DNA from: DATKPC01 sp035524275
Lineage (GTDB): Bacteria > Pseudomonadota > Gammaproteobacteria > Burkholderiales > Burkholderiaceae_F
Length of the DNA stretch: 17,280 bases
Assembly: GCA_035524275.1 (NCBI GenBank)
Contig: DATKPC010000084.1
Coordinates: forward strand, 1-17,280
Direction of reading: 5' to 3'
The notes beneath the pieces were generated by a model, which was given only the letters and a program-made list of their open reading frames with translations, did no database searches and was not told where the DNA came from. How positions within the stretch are numbered: position 1 is the first letter of the stretch; the number at the start of each line of letters is the position of its first letter. Below are positions 6,980-14,821 of the stretch, in pieces. Both the position numbers and the translations under genes were made by a program.

Positions 6980-8076
6980 TGAGCGCCGTGCAGGCCGCCG
7001 TCGAGTTCCAGCGGGTCGAGAAGGCCTACGGCGACGTGCGTGCGCTCGACCGCCTCGATTTCGCCGTCGCCGAGGGGCGGTTCTTCGTGCTGTTCGGCCC
7101 GAGCGCGGTCGGCAAGACGACGACGCTGCGGACCATCGCCGGGCTCGTCCGGCCCGACCGCGGCAGCGTCCGGATCTTCGGGGCCGACGTCTCGCAGGCC
7201 CCGATCCGCGGACGCGGCGTTGCGATGGTGTTCCAGTCGTTCGCGCTCTACCCGCACCTGACGGTGGCGCAGAACCTGGCGTATCCGCTTCGCGAGGCGC
7301 GCGTCGCCGCCGCGGAGATCGCGCAGCGGGTTCGCGAGACCGCGTCGATGCTCAAGCTCGAGCACCGGCTGGAGCGCAAGCCGTCGACGCTGTCCGGCGG
7401 CGAGCAGCAGCGCGTCGCCCTCGGGCGGGCGCTGATCGGACGACCGCGCATCCTGCTGCTCGACGAGCCGCTGACGAACCTCGACGCGAAGCTGCGGCAC
7501 GACATGCGCGCCGAACTGAAGCGGCTGCACCGGCGCTTCGGGATGACCGTCGTCTACGCGACGCCCGACGAGCTCGAGGCCCTGTCGATGGGCGAGGAGA
7601 TCGCGGTGCTGCGCGGCGGGCGCGTCGTGCAGCAGGGTACGCCCGACGACCTCTACGAGCACCCGGCCAATGCCTACGTCGCGGCGAAGATCGGCTCCCC
7701 GCACATGAACCTCGTCGAGGTGACGGTGCGCGACGACGCCGCGAGCCTCGATTCCGCTTTCGGCGTCCTGCCGGCGCCGCCGACCCGCGAGCGGCTGCAT
7801 CCGGGCGACGTGCTCCTGCTCGGCGTGCGCCCGGCCGACCTGCGGCCGGCCGAGGCCGGCCGTCCCGGAGCGCCGACGCGCGTGCAGCAGGTCGAGCCGC
7901 TCGGCGACGTCACCGTCGTCTCGGTCGCGTCCGGCGACCATGCGATCCGGATCCTGCTGCCCGAGGCGCGCGCGTCCGTGCTGCGGCCCGGCGACGCGCT
8001 GCCGATCGAGATCGAGCCGGCGCGGCTGCACCTGTTTCGACGACACGACGGGTCGGCGATCAGCCGGCGATCGTGA
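6979..8076 (+). CDS. ABC importer ATPase A (sugar/glycerol type), H-loop His replaced by Pro
   Basis: This is a 365-residue ABC ATPase of the MalK/UgpC/GlpS type. The nucleotide-binding domain shows Walker A GPSAVGKT (40-47), Q-loop Q86 (MVFQSFALYPHLTV), signature LSGGEQQR (138-145) and Walker B ILLLDE (158-163). The H-loop, usually THDQ, reads TPDE with Pro196, so the histidine that senses the gamma phosphate is missing. A TOBE-like regulatory region follows (about 240-355). Loss of this His is also remembered from the GlpS partner of the rhizobial glycerol importer with two different ATPases. It begins within the stop of the PNPOx-fold gene and pairs with ATPase B at 11626. It acts on the cytoplasmic face of the inner membrane. 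The start ATG at 6979 is fixed by the overlap; the ribosome site is weak, consistent with coupling. Confidence 0.95.
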   Translation: MSAVQAAVEFQRVEKAYGDVRALDRLDFAVAEGRFFVLFGPSAVGKTTTLRTIAGLVRPDRGSVRIFGADVSQAPIRGRGVAMVFQSFALYPHLTVAQNLAYPLREARVAAAEIAQRVRETASMLKLEHRLERKPSTLSGGEQQRVALGRALIGRPRILLLDEPLTNLDAKLRHDMRAELKRLHRRFGMTVVYATPDELEALSMGEEIAVLRGGRVVQQGTPDDLYEHPANAYVAAKIGSPHMNLVEVTVRDDAASLDSAFGVLPAPPTRERLHPGDVLLLGVRPADLRPAEAGRPGAPTRVQQVEPLGDVTVVSVASGDHAIRILLPEARASVLRPGDALPIEIEPARLHLFRRHDGSAISRRS

Positions 8077-8112
8077 GATGGCCATGGAACGACGACAAGG
8101 GAGGAACCAAGG

Positions 8113-9540
8113 ATGATCAGGCTGACGAAACCGACCGGGGCGCTCGGAGCGGCCGCGGCGCTCCTGGTGGCGCTCGGGGCGCAGTTGCCCGCGCGCGCGG
8201 CCGACGTGACCCTGCGGATGGCCGTGCCGGACTGGCCGCCGACGCACATCATGAAGGACCTGTTCGACAAGCAGTACAAGGCAGCGTCCGGCAACAACGT
8301 GAAGCTGGAACTCGACTTCATCCCGTGGCCGGACTACTACACCCGGCTGAACGCCTCGCTGACCTCCGGGGAGAAGAAGTACAACATGGCCGTGTCCGAC
8401 AGCCAGTGGCTCGGCGCGTTCATCGAGGGCGGGTACTACCTGAACATCGACAAGTACGTCGCGGCCGATCCGGGGCTGCAGGCGGTCTTCAAGGACCTGC
8501 ATCCGGCGGTCAAGGACTCGTACTCGACCTATCCGTACAAGTCCGACAAGCTCTACGGGTTCCCGCAGATGCCGGACCTCGTCGTCTCCTACTACCGCAA
8601 GGACCTCTTCTGCGACGCGACGGAGCAGAAGAACTTCCAGGCGAAGTACAAGTACAAGCTTCCGTGCTCGCCCGAGGAGATGGACAACATCACCTGGGAC
8701 AACTTCCGCGACATCGGCGAGTTCTTCCAGCGGAAGAAGGGCGAGCCGCTGGCCGGCAAGCCGGCCGACGACGACTTCTACGGGATCGAGTTCCAGGTCG
8801 GCAAGGGCTACGACTTCTTCACGACCTCGGCCTACGAGTTCCTCTGGCAGCACGGCGGCGACATCTGGGACGAGACGAAGCAGCCGAGCGCGCACGCCGT
8901 GGGCGTCGTCAATTCGCGGGTCGCGGTGGAGTCGTTCGAGCACCTGCTGTCGTTCGTCAAGTACATGCCGCCGATCGCGAAGACCGGCGGGCTCGACATC
9001 TTCAAGACCGACGAGCTCTTCCGCGAGGGCAAGGTCGCGATCAACCTCGAGTGGATCGGCTTCGCCGAGAGCTCGATCAACAAGGAGACCTCGAAGGTCG
9101 CCGACAAGGTCGCGTTCGCGCAGATCCCCGGGCTGAAGACGCCGAAGGGGGTGGTGAAGTGGTCGGTGATCGGCGGGCAGCCGTTCGTCCTGATGACCTG
9201 GAACACCGATATCCAGACCAAGGAGGCGCTCGACTTCTGCAAGTGGTGGCTGTCGAAGCCGACGCAGATCGCCTTCGCGAAGGCCGGCGGGCAGAGCGCG
9301 CTGCGGTCCGTCTACACCGACCCGAGCTACGTGTCGTTCCGGCCCTGGAACCGGACCTGGGCCGCGAGCCTCGACTGGCAGCGCGACTTCTGGCACATCC
9401 CCGAGTTCTTCGAGCTCCTCACCGAGCAGCAGGAGGAGTTCACGAAGGCGATCACGGGGCAGCAGAACGCGAAGACGACGATGGACAACATCGCGAACTT
9501 CCAGGAGAAGCTGCTGAAGGACGCCGGCCGCATCAAATAG
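8113..9540 (+). CDS. ABC transporter periplasmic substrate-binding protein
   Basis: This is a 475-residue extracellular solute-binding protein of the carbohydrate type, on the long side for the family. A Sec signal peptide is clear: basic MIRLTK, hydrophobic core GALGAAAALLVALGA, and an ARA-A cleavage site near residues 29/30. There is no lipobox cysteine, so it is soluble in the periplasm of a Gram-negative cell. The mature part carries a low-GC-looking, lysine- and aromatic-rich sequence and two cysteines (near 167 and 185) flanking an inserted segment, possibly a disulphide. GGGAGG and AAGG precede the ATG. It lies between ATPase A and the permeases, the usual highly expressed member. Ligand identity is not readable; context suggests a sugar, polyol or sugar acid. 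Confidence 0.94.
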   Translation: MIRLTKPTGALGAAAALLVALGAQLPARAADVTLRMAVPDWPPTHIMKDLFDKQYKAASGNNVKLELDFIPWPDYYTRLNASLTSGEKKYNMAVSDSQWLGAFIEGGYYLNIDKYVAADPGLQAVFKDLHPAVKDSYSTYPYKSDKLYGFPQMPDLVVSYYRKDLFCDATEQKNFQAKYKYKLPCSPEEMDNITWDNFRDIGEFFQRKKGEPLAGKPADDDFYGIEFQVGKGYDFFTTSAYEFLWQHGGDIWDETKQPSAHAVGVVNSRVAVESFEHLLSFVKYMPPIAKTGGLDIFKTDELFREGKVAINLEWIGFAESSINKETSKVADKVAFAQIPGLKTPKGVVKWSVIGGQPFVLMTWNTDIQTKEALDFCKWWLSKPTQIAFAKAGGQSALRSVYTDPSYVSFRPWNRTWAASLDWQRDFWHIPEFFELLTEQQEEFTKAITGQQNAKTTMDNIANFQEKLLKDAGRIK

Positions 9541-9585
9541 TCGCGGCGCCGGCCAACCCGCCGCCGCGCCGCGTGACCGGCCGCG

Positions 9586-9602
9586 GCGGGCGCTTCGCCC
9601 GC
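9586..9602 (+). other. intercistronic hairpin between binding-protein and permease genes
   Basis: GCGGGCG, CTT, CGCCCGC form a perfect 7-bp stem with a 3-nt loop in the 72-nt gap after the binding-protein gene. It ends just before AAGGAA, the ribosome site of the permease at 9613. Such stem-loops commonly stabilise the upstream binding-protein mRNA and lower permease expression (known from maltose-type operons). There is no T-run, so it is not a typical intrinsic terminator. Confidence 0.5.
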
Positions 9603-9612
9603 AAGGAACCCG

Positions 9613-10677
9613 ATGGCATCGGCAGTGGACTCTCGCGGGGCGGCGGCGCCCCCGGCCCGGCGCGTGCTGCGCTGGGGCAACTGGCGGCTCGCGCTGCTGC
9701 TGTTCGTCGGGGGCAGCGCCGCCGCGATCGCGACGCTTCCGCCCTCCGCATCGTTCTGGGTCGCCGGCGCGCTCGGGGCCGCGTTCGCGGGCTCCGCGGT
9801 CGTCAACGCCTGGGGCCGGTACCGCGGCGGGCTGCTGGTCGCGCCGGCGCTGGCGCTGCTGTTCGTCATGAACATCTTCCCGCTGCTGTGGTCGTTCGGG
9901 CTGTCGTTCTTCAGCTACCGCGCGAACCGGATGGCGGTGCCGGTGTTCGTCGGACTGAGCAACTACGAACGGATCGTCACGGATCCGGTCGTCTGGGACC
10001 GGCTGCAGACGACGGCGCTGATGGTCGTCTTGACGGTGAGCCTGCAGATGGTCGCCGGCTTCCTGATGGCGCTGCTGTTCGCGAAGCAGTTCCCGCTGCG
10101 CCGCTACCTCCTGATCCTCGTGCTGACGCCGATGATGCTGTCGTTCGTCGCCGTCGGCGCGTTCTTCCGCTACTACTACGAGCCGAGCCTCGGCCTGCTG
10201 AGCCAGTTCGTGCGGCTGTTCACCGGCGAGCCGTACGTCCTGATGAAGTCCGTCTGGGGCGCGCGCGCCGGGATCATCTTCGCCGACGCCTGGATGTGGG
10301 CCCCGTTCGTGATGCTGCTGATCCTCGCCGGCCTCGTCAGCGTGCCGAAGTACCTCTACGAGGCGGCCGCGATCGACCGTGCGCCGGCCTGGCGCCAGCT
10401 CTGGTCGATCACGCTGCCCTACATCCGCGGGCTGCTGCTGCTCGCGGTGCTGTTCCGGACCATCGAGGCGTTCAAGCTCTTCGACGTCGTCTTCCTGCTG
10501 ACCGAGGGCGGCCCGGGGACCTCGACGGAGACGATCGCGGTCTATGTCTACCGGCTCGCGTTCCAGTACGTGAAGACCAGCGAATCCACCGCCCTTTCCT
10601 ACATCCTGCTGTTCACCGTCATCGTGCTGACCAACCTGTACCTGTACTTCGCGAACCGCCGCGGCCAGGAGGCCTAA
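9613..10677 (+). CDS. ABC transporter permease (MalF-type)
   Basis: This is a 354-residue inner-membrane permease. About two extra N-terminal membrane segments (about 25-42 and 46-66) precede the standard binding-protein-dependent permease core of six helices, as in MalF/UgpA-like subunits. The cytoplasmic EAA loop that docks on the ATPase is EAAAIDRAPAWRQLWSITLP (250-269), and the conserved LFDVVFLLTEGGPGTSTETI follows. AAGGAA sits 3 nt before the start codon. It forms the translocation pore together with the permease starting at 10679. Confidence 0.95.
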   Translation: MASAVDSRGAAAPPARRVLRWGNWRLALLLFVGGSAAAIATLPPSASFWVAGALGAAFAGSAVVNAWGRYRGGLLVAPALALLFVMNIFPLLWSFGLSFFSYRANRMAVPVFVGLSNYERIVTDPVVWDRLQTTALMVVLTVSLQMVAGFLMALLFAKQFPLRRYLLILVLTPMMLSFVAVGAFFRYYYEPSLGLLSQFVRLFTGEPYVLMKSVWGARAGIIFADAWMWAPFVMLLILAGLVSVPKYLYEAAAIDRAPAWRQLWSITLPYIRGLLLLAVLFRTIEAFKLFDVVFLLTEGGPGTSTETIAVYVYRLAFQYVKTSESTALSYILLFTVIVLTNLYLYFANRRGQEA

Positions 10678-10678
10678 G

Positions 10679-11614
10679 GTGCTCCCTGCCACGACAGATC
10701 CGCAGTCCGACGGCGCCGCCGCTGAATCCTGGCTCGACCGGCTGGGGTTCCGGGCGGCGTCGGGCGTCGGCGATGCCGGCTGGGGGCGCACGGCGTTCGC
10801 CGGGGCGCTCAGCCTCGTCTACTTCTTCCCGGTGCTGTGGATCATCCTGACCGCGTTCAAGTCCTACGACGACGTGCTCGCGGTGCCGGCGAAGTTCCTG
10901 TTCACGCCGACGCTCGACAACTTCCGGCAGGTCTTCAACCGCGCCTACTCGCTGCAGGGCCAGGTCCAGGACACCGGCTTCGCGCTGTACTTCTTCAACT
11001 CGATCCTGAGCGCCGTCGTCAGCGTCGCGATCGCGCTCGTCGTCGGCACCCTCGCGGCCTTCGGCTTCTCGCGCTACCCGCTGAAGGGCAACGACACCTA
11101 CCTGTTCATCATCCTGACGACGCGGATGCTGCCGGCGATCGTCGTGATCATCCCGATCTTCCTGATGTTCCGCGTCAGCGGGCTCGCCGGCACCTACGCC
11201 GGGATCATCGCGCTGTACGCGACCTTCAACCTGCCGTTCACGATCTGGATGATGAAAAGCTTTTTCGACGAGCTGTCGCCCGACGTCGAGGACGCGGCAC
11301 GCATGGACGGATCCTCGGACACGCGCGTCTTCTTCCGGATCTGCCTGCCACAGGTCCTCGCCGGGCTCGCCGCGACCGCGGTGTTCGGCCTGATCCTGAC
11401 CTGGAACGAGTTCCTGTTCGCGCTGCTGCTGACCGGGGTCGAGACGCGCACGGTGCCGGTGGCGATGGCGCAGACGATCGGCGGGGACATCGGCGTGCGC
11501 TGGGGCCTGCTGGCGGCGATCGAGACGCTGTTCCTCGTGCCGGTGATCGTCGTGACCTTCGCGCTGCAGAACCAGCTGCTGCGGGGCGTCACGTTCGGGA
11601 CGATCCGACGCTAG
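10679..11614 (+). CDS. ABC transporter permease (MalG-type)
   Basis: This is a 311-residue permease with six predicted membrane helices after a roughly 35-residue cytoplasmic tail. Its EAA loop is EDAARMDGSSDTRVFFRICL (204-223), typical of MalG/UgpE. The GTG start at 10679 is one base after the stop of the other permease and is supported by AGGAGG at 10667-10672 with a 6-nt spacer. The final residues (LLRGVTFGTIRR) match the usual C-terminus of this subunit type. It is translationally coupled and cannot be separated functionally from its partner. Confidence 0.95.
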   Translation: MLPATTDPQSDGAAAESWLDRLGFRAASGVGDAGWGRTAFAGALSLVYFFPVLWIILTAFKSYDDVLAVPAKFLFTPTLDNFRQVFNRAYSLQGQVQDTGFALYFFNSILSAVVSVAIALVVGTLAAFGFSRYPLKGNDTYLFIILTTRMLPAIVVIIPIFLMFRVSGLAGTYAGIIALYATFNLPFTIWMMKSFFDELSPDVEDAARMDGSSDTRVFFRICLPQVLAGLAATAVFGLILTWNEFLFALLLTGVETRTVPVAMAQTIGGDIGVRWGLLAAIETLFLVPVIVVTFALQNQLLRGVTFGTIRR

Positions 11615-11625
11615 CCGGGGCGACG

Positions 11626-12714
11626 ATGTCGACGATCCAGCTCCAGCGCGTCACCAAACGCTTCGGCCGCTTCACCGCGGTGCGCGACGTCGACCTCTCG
11701 GTCGGCGCCGGGGAGGTCGTCTGCCTCCTCGGGCCCTCGGGATGCGGCAAGACGACCACGCTGCGGATGATCGCGGGCCTGGAGCGGCCGACCGCCGGCG
11801 ACGTCGTCATCGCCGGACGGCGGATGAACGACCTGAAACCGGAGCAGCGCGACGTCGCGATGGTCTTCCAGTTCTACGCGCTGTACCCGGCGATGTCGGT
11901 GCGCGACAACATCCGCTTTCCGCTGCACTACGAGGGACTGGGCGCGGCCGACGCCGACGCGCGGGTCGCGAAGGTCGCGCAGCTGTTGCACCTGAACGAC
12001 GTGCTCGACCGCACCCCGTCGCAGCTCTCCGAGGGCGAGAAGCAGCGCGTCGCGGTCGCGCGGGCCGTCGTCCGCGACCCGAACTGCTTCCTGTTCGACG
12101 AGCCGCTGAGCCGGCTCGATGTCGAGCTCCGGCAGTCGATGCGCGGCCAGATCAAGGCGGTGCTGACCGGGCTGTCGAAGGCCACCGTGATCGTCACGCA
12201 CGACCAGCTCGAGGCCCTGACGATGGCCGACCGGATCGCCGTGATGCGCGACGGGATCATCGAGCAGATCGCGTCCCCGCACGAGGTCTTCGCGGCCCCG
12301 GCGAACGTCTTCGTCGCGAGCTTCATCGGCACGCCGCAGATGAACCTGCTCGACGCCGACTACCTGGGATTCGCCGACGGGCGCGGCGCCTTCGACGCCC
12401 AGGGCGATCGCGTCCGGCTGAAGGTGGACCCGGCGGTACAGCGGCTCGCTCCCGGCAAGGTCACGATCGGGATCCGGCCGCGTGCGATCGCGTCGAGCCC
12501 GGCGGCGACGCCGGAGACTTTCCCGGGCCGCGTCGAACTGATCGAGCCGATGGGGGCGGAGACGCTGATCCACGCGAGGACCGTTTCCGGCCTCGACATC
12601 CGCGTCGTCGTGCCGCGCGAGCAGCGCGTGCAGGTCGGCGAGACGCTGCACCTGAAGGCCGACGTCGCGCAGACGCACGTTTTCGGTCCGGACGGGCGGG
12701 CCGTCCGCGGATGA
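11626..12714 (+). CDS. ABC importer ATPase B, signature motif degenerate (LSEGE)
   Basis: This is a 362-residue MalK/UgpC/GlpT-type ATPase, the second in this importer. Walker A GPSGCGKT (36-43), Q82, Walker B FLFDE (155-159) and H-loop His192 (VTHDQ) are intact. The ABC signature, normally LSGGQ or LSGGE, reads LSEGEKQR (134-141): the first Gly of the GG pair is Glu136. A TOBE-like C-terminal region spans about 245-355. Because each ATP site joins the Walker A of one subunit to the signature of the other, this defect would fall in the same site as the missing H-loop of ATPase A. It begins 11 nt after permease 2 and its stop overlaps the next gene (ATGA). Confidence 0.95.
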   Translation: MSTIQLQRVTKRFGRFTAVRDVDLSVGAGEVVCLLGPSGCGKTTTLRMIAGLERPTAGDVVIAGRRMNDLKPEQRDVAMVFQFYALYPAMSVRDNIRFPLHYEGLGAADADARVAKVAQLLHLNDVLDRTPSQLSEGEKQRVAVARAVVRDPNCFLFDEPLSRLDVELRQSMRGQIKAVLTGLSKATVIVTHDQLEALTMADRIAVMRDGIIEQIASPHEVFAAPANVFVASFIGTPQMNLLDADYLGFADGRGAFDAQGDRVRLKVDPAVQRLAPGKVTIGIRPRAIASSPAATPETFPGRVELIEPMGAETLIHARTVSGLDIRVVVPREQRVQVGETLHLKADVAQTHVFGPDGRAVRG

Positions 12715-13133
12715 CGGAGTCGACACCGATGCAGACCCCACGTGATGCGGCCGACGCGGCGGCCGGGCCGGCCGCGGCACCGCCCACCGGCGACGCCGCC
12801 GACCTCGGGGAGGCGTTCGCCGCCGTGCCCGTGCAGCCAGAGACGGGGATGGGGTCGGTGCGCGCGCTGCGTGCCGAGTTCGCCATCATCGGCCTCGGCG
12901 TCCTGGCGCTCGTGATGATCTTCCAGCCGTTCAGCCTGGCGCTGTACGGCATCGGCTGCGGGCTGGTCGTCGTCGCCGGCCTCGTCAACAACCTGCTGCC
13001 ATTCGCGCAGCCGCGCGTGCCGATGCGCGCACTGGTGCGCGGGGCCATCGTGGTCGCCGTGGTGTTCGTCGTCGTGCTGGCGATCTCGCTCGCGTCGGCG
13101 TACCTGTATGGCCAGTTCTTCGTCCGCCGCTGA
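12711..13133 (+). CDS. small three-helix membrane protein of unknown function in the importer operon
   Basis: This is a 140-residue protein not recognised as a named family. The first 50 residues are Ala/Pro-rich, low-complexity and probably cytoplasmic. Three hydrophobic segments follow: about 56-72 (FAIIGLGVLALVMIF), 76-98 (LALYGIGCGLVVVAGLVNNLL) and 108-134 (VRGAIVVAVVFVVVLAISLASA), with a short basic end. The ATG overlaps the stop of ATPase B (ATGA), indicating translational coupling and dosage linked to the transporter; a second ATG seven codons on is possible. Importers with two different ATPases often carry a small membrane protein gene (DUF2160 in the glycerol system), but similarity to that family is not evident here. 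It may be an accessory subunit (inference). Confidence 0.75.
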   Translation: MTESTPMQTPRDAADAAAGPAAAPPTGDAADLGEAFAAVPVQPETGMGSVRALRAEFAIIGLGVLALVMIFQPFSLALYGIGCGLVVVAGLVNNLLPFAQPRVPMRALVRGAIVVAVVFVVVLAISLASAYLYGQFFVRR

Positions 13134-13287
13134 GGCCGGAACTCGCCCGCGGCTGCGGATCGGGTTCATCGGCTGCGGGTTCATGGGGTGCGTGCACGCG
13201 AACGCGATCCGGCTACCGGCGGTGACGATCCAGGGGACCGTCGTCGATCCTGAACTGCCGAATTCGTCGACGACGGCGTCTCATTGA
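13108..13287 (+). pseudogene. Gfo/Idh/MocA oxidoreductase, 5' fragment truncated at the accessory-region junction
   Basis: Starting from an ATG that overlaps the previous gene by 26 bp, the frame reads through LRIGFIGCGFMG and VHANAI, then VTIQGTVVD, and meets TGA at 13285-13287 after 59 codons. RIGFIGCGFMG is the Rossmann dinucleotide-binding start of a Gfo/Idh/MocA dehydrogenase, which normally needs about 350-400 residues. The similarity fades after VVDP, near 13250, and no continuation is found downstream in any frame. The operon was evidently cut here and the rest of the gene lost or moved. No strong ribosome site precedes it, so coupling to the membrane-protein gene is likely. Confidence 0.8.
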
Positions 13288-13603
13288 CACTACCTCAAGA
13301 AACCGGACGTCGGCACCTCGGGCACGTGGGTGGACGTTTCTTCGCATGCGTCACGTCGAACAGGCTTCGTAACCCAGAATTGAGCAGCTCACGTACGTGT
13401 TCCTCGCTCAAGCCTTAATCGGGACGACAAGCTGCGCTTGGTCGGCGGCTCCCGACTTGACAGTAATTTGATCGGTCCGAGCGGCTTGCGAGAGTACAGT
13501 GAAATCTTTCGCGATGTGATGATCGGCTACAGGTAGGAAGATTTCATGGCGAATACGTGATTTGCGTCGAGGGAAGTCCAACCAAGAAACCTAGGAGGAT
13601 CCG
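13288..13603. other. non-coding leader of the accessory segment, with inverted repeat and strong ribosome site
   Basis: About 315 bp without a supported gene and with visibly lower GC than the operon. It contains a 10-bp palindrome CACGTACGTG (13390-13399). It also contains a 9-bp perfect inverted repeat, TGAAATCTT (13500-13508) and AAGATTTCA (13538-13546), that could be an operator or leader hairpin for the next gene. An excellent ribosome site AGGAGG (13593-13598) lies 5 nt before the ATG at 13604. TTGACA occurs at 13457-13462, but no acceptable -10 follows at 16-18 nt. Confidence 0.5.
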
Positions 13604-14821
13604 ATGGCAGATGCGAATGGGTCTGATACGTCCAAGCTCGTCGACAAAATCATCAAAACCGGTCTCGAATTGGCGCTAGACGAAATACCCGTTGTCGGAT
13701 CGCTGCTCGCTTCAATAGTCGATTTTCTGTGGCCGACGGACTCGAGCGGCGTCCTTTCCATCGACGACATCTGGTCGCAATTGAGAGTCAATGTCCAGAC
13801 TGTCGCTCAGGAAGCCGTCGATGCGGCTACTTTTACGCGGTTGCGGACGCTACTCGGTAACCAGTCGGACGAAACCGGGCTTGCCGGGGACCTGGTCAAT
13901 TTCCTCGGTGACCCGCAGACCTATTTCGGCGGCGTCGCCTCAAGCTTCACCACAGCGTCTGCTGAATTCTTTCCGGACGATCAAAGCACTCAGGACAAGC
14001 TGATCCTTCTCGCGGTCCAATTTGCCGTCTTGCACTTGGCTTTCCTGCGACAGGGCACGACTGGGACGGGCACGGCTGCGGCCGCAGATGCCGCCAGACA
14101 ATTGACCGATCGTACAGTCTTCTACAAGTACGCTTTGTTGGCGTCCTACGTGCGATGTGTAGACGCGCTTCAGAAGAAGACCGCCGCCGATCCTAATATG
14201 CCGCCCCCGAAAGGGTTCGACAATGCTCAAAGTTGGTCGATGGGTATACGAAGCCTTAACACCAATGTGCTGGACTACCTGGACGTCATGCCGTATTTCG
14301 ACACTTCGAAATACCCCCCGTCGACATTATCCAACATTCAGTTTTCCAATAATTGGCGCTTATTCTTCGTGCGCGAAAGTCCGGTTCAGCAGGGCTTTGC
14401 AAATGACCTTTCGCTCTCTTTATATCCTCCGGACATTCTCTCTGCTCCTATCCGATCCGACTTGGTGAGCGTAGACATTTATCGCTCCTGGTTGCTATCA
14501 ACCAGCGAGTTTCGTTTGATCGGCACTCAGTGTCGGTTTGCGAATGGGGACGTCGGACCGTATTCCGGCGCGTTGTTGGATGGGGGTAACCCGCCTTCCT
14601 GGCTGCCGCCTGGCACAGCGAAGCCGCTTCGAGGGTGGCAGGATTATTGCTATACCGTCGCTAACGTGCCGCTCGGCGATCCGTGCGCCTGTGCGAGCGT
14701 AGCGTTCGCATTTACCGAGAATGCGTTTACTGGGAATACAACAGACGCCAACGGCCTTAGTGTTGTCCCGGGCACTGTGCACGGGCTGGCCTTTCTGCTC
14801 TCGGACCCCACTTCCGGATGA
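13604..14821 (+). CDS. Cry delta-endotoxin N-domain-like (pore-forming) protein, probably interrupted by in-frame TGA
   Basis: The 405-residue product resembles domain I of Bt Cry toxins (Endotoxin_N), the helical bundle that inserts into target membranes. Early residues IPVVGSLLASIVDFLWP (28-44) match the helix 1-2 region. A hydrophobic helix at 131-150, with AVQFAVLHLAFLRQG, resembles the central helix 5 (the block with QAANLHL.LLRD in Cry). Residues 217-238 (SLNTNVLDYLDVMPYFDTSKYP) match the conserved Cry block ending domain I (TLTVLDIVALFPNYDxRxYP). The remaining roughly 165 residues look beta-rich and contain Cys310, Cys349, Cys361 and Cys363; they are not an obvious Cry domain II/III. 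There is no signal peptide, as in Cry proteins. AGGAGG gives a secure start. Codon use and GC differ from the operon, suggesting transfer. Identification is by remembered motif pattern, without alignment. Confidence 0.72.
   Translation: MADANGSDTSKLVDKIIKTGLELALDEIPVVGSLLASIVDFLWPTDSSGVLSIDDIWSQLRVNVQTVAQEAVDAATFTRLRTLLGNQSDETGLAGDLVNFLGDPQTYFGGVASSFTTASAEFFPDDQSTQDKLILLAVQFAVLHLAFLRQGTTGTGTAAAADAARQLTDRTVFYKYALLASYVRCVDALQKKTAADPNMPPPKGFDNAQSWSMGIRSLNTNVLDYLDVMPYFDTSKYPPSTLSNIQFSNNWRLFFVRESPVQQGFANDLSLSLYPPDILSAPIRSDLVSVDIYRSWLLSTSEFRLIGTQCRFANGDVGPYSGALLDGGNPPSWLPPGTAKPLRGWQDYCYTVANVPLGDPCACASVAFAFTENAFTGNTTDANGLSVVPGTVHGLAFLLSDPTSG

Noticed and set aside
6729..10850. A 1373-codon open frame on the plus strand and a 1307-codon open frame on the minus strand (6868-10791)
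   Set aside because: Both are arginine/alanine-rich products of GC bias lying over well-supported ABC transporter genes in the correct frame; no domain is recognisable.
13457..13462. TTGACA as the -35 of a promoter for the Cry-like gene
   Set aside because: No acceptable -10 at 16-18 nt; TACAGT at 13495-13500 is too far away.
14819..14821. TGA as a selenocysteine codon
   Set aside because: No conserved redox context at that position and no SECIS-like hairpin directly after the TGA was seen; a nonsense mutation is simpler.
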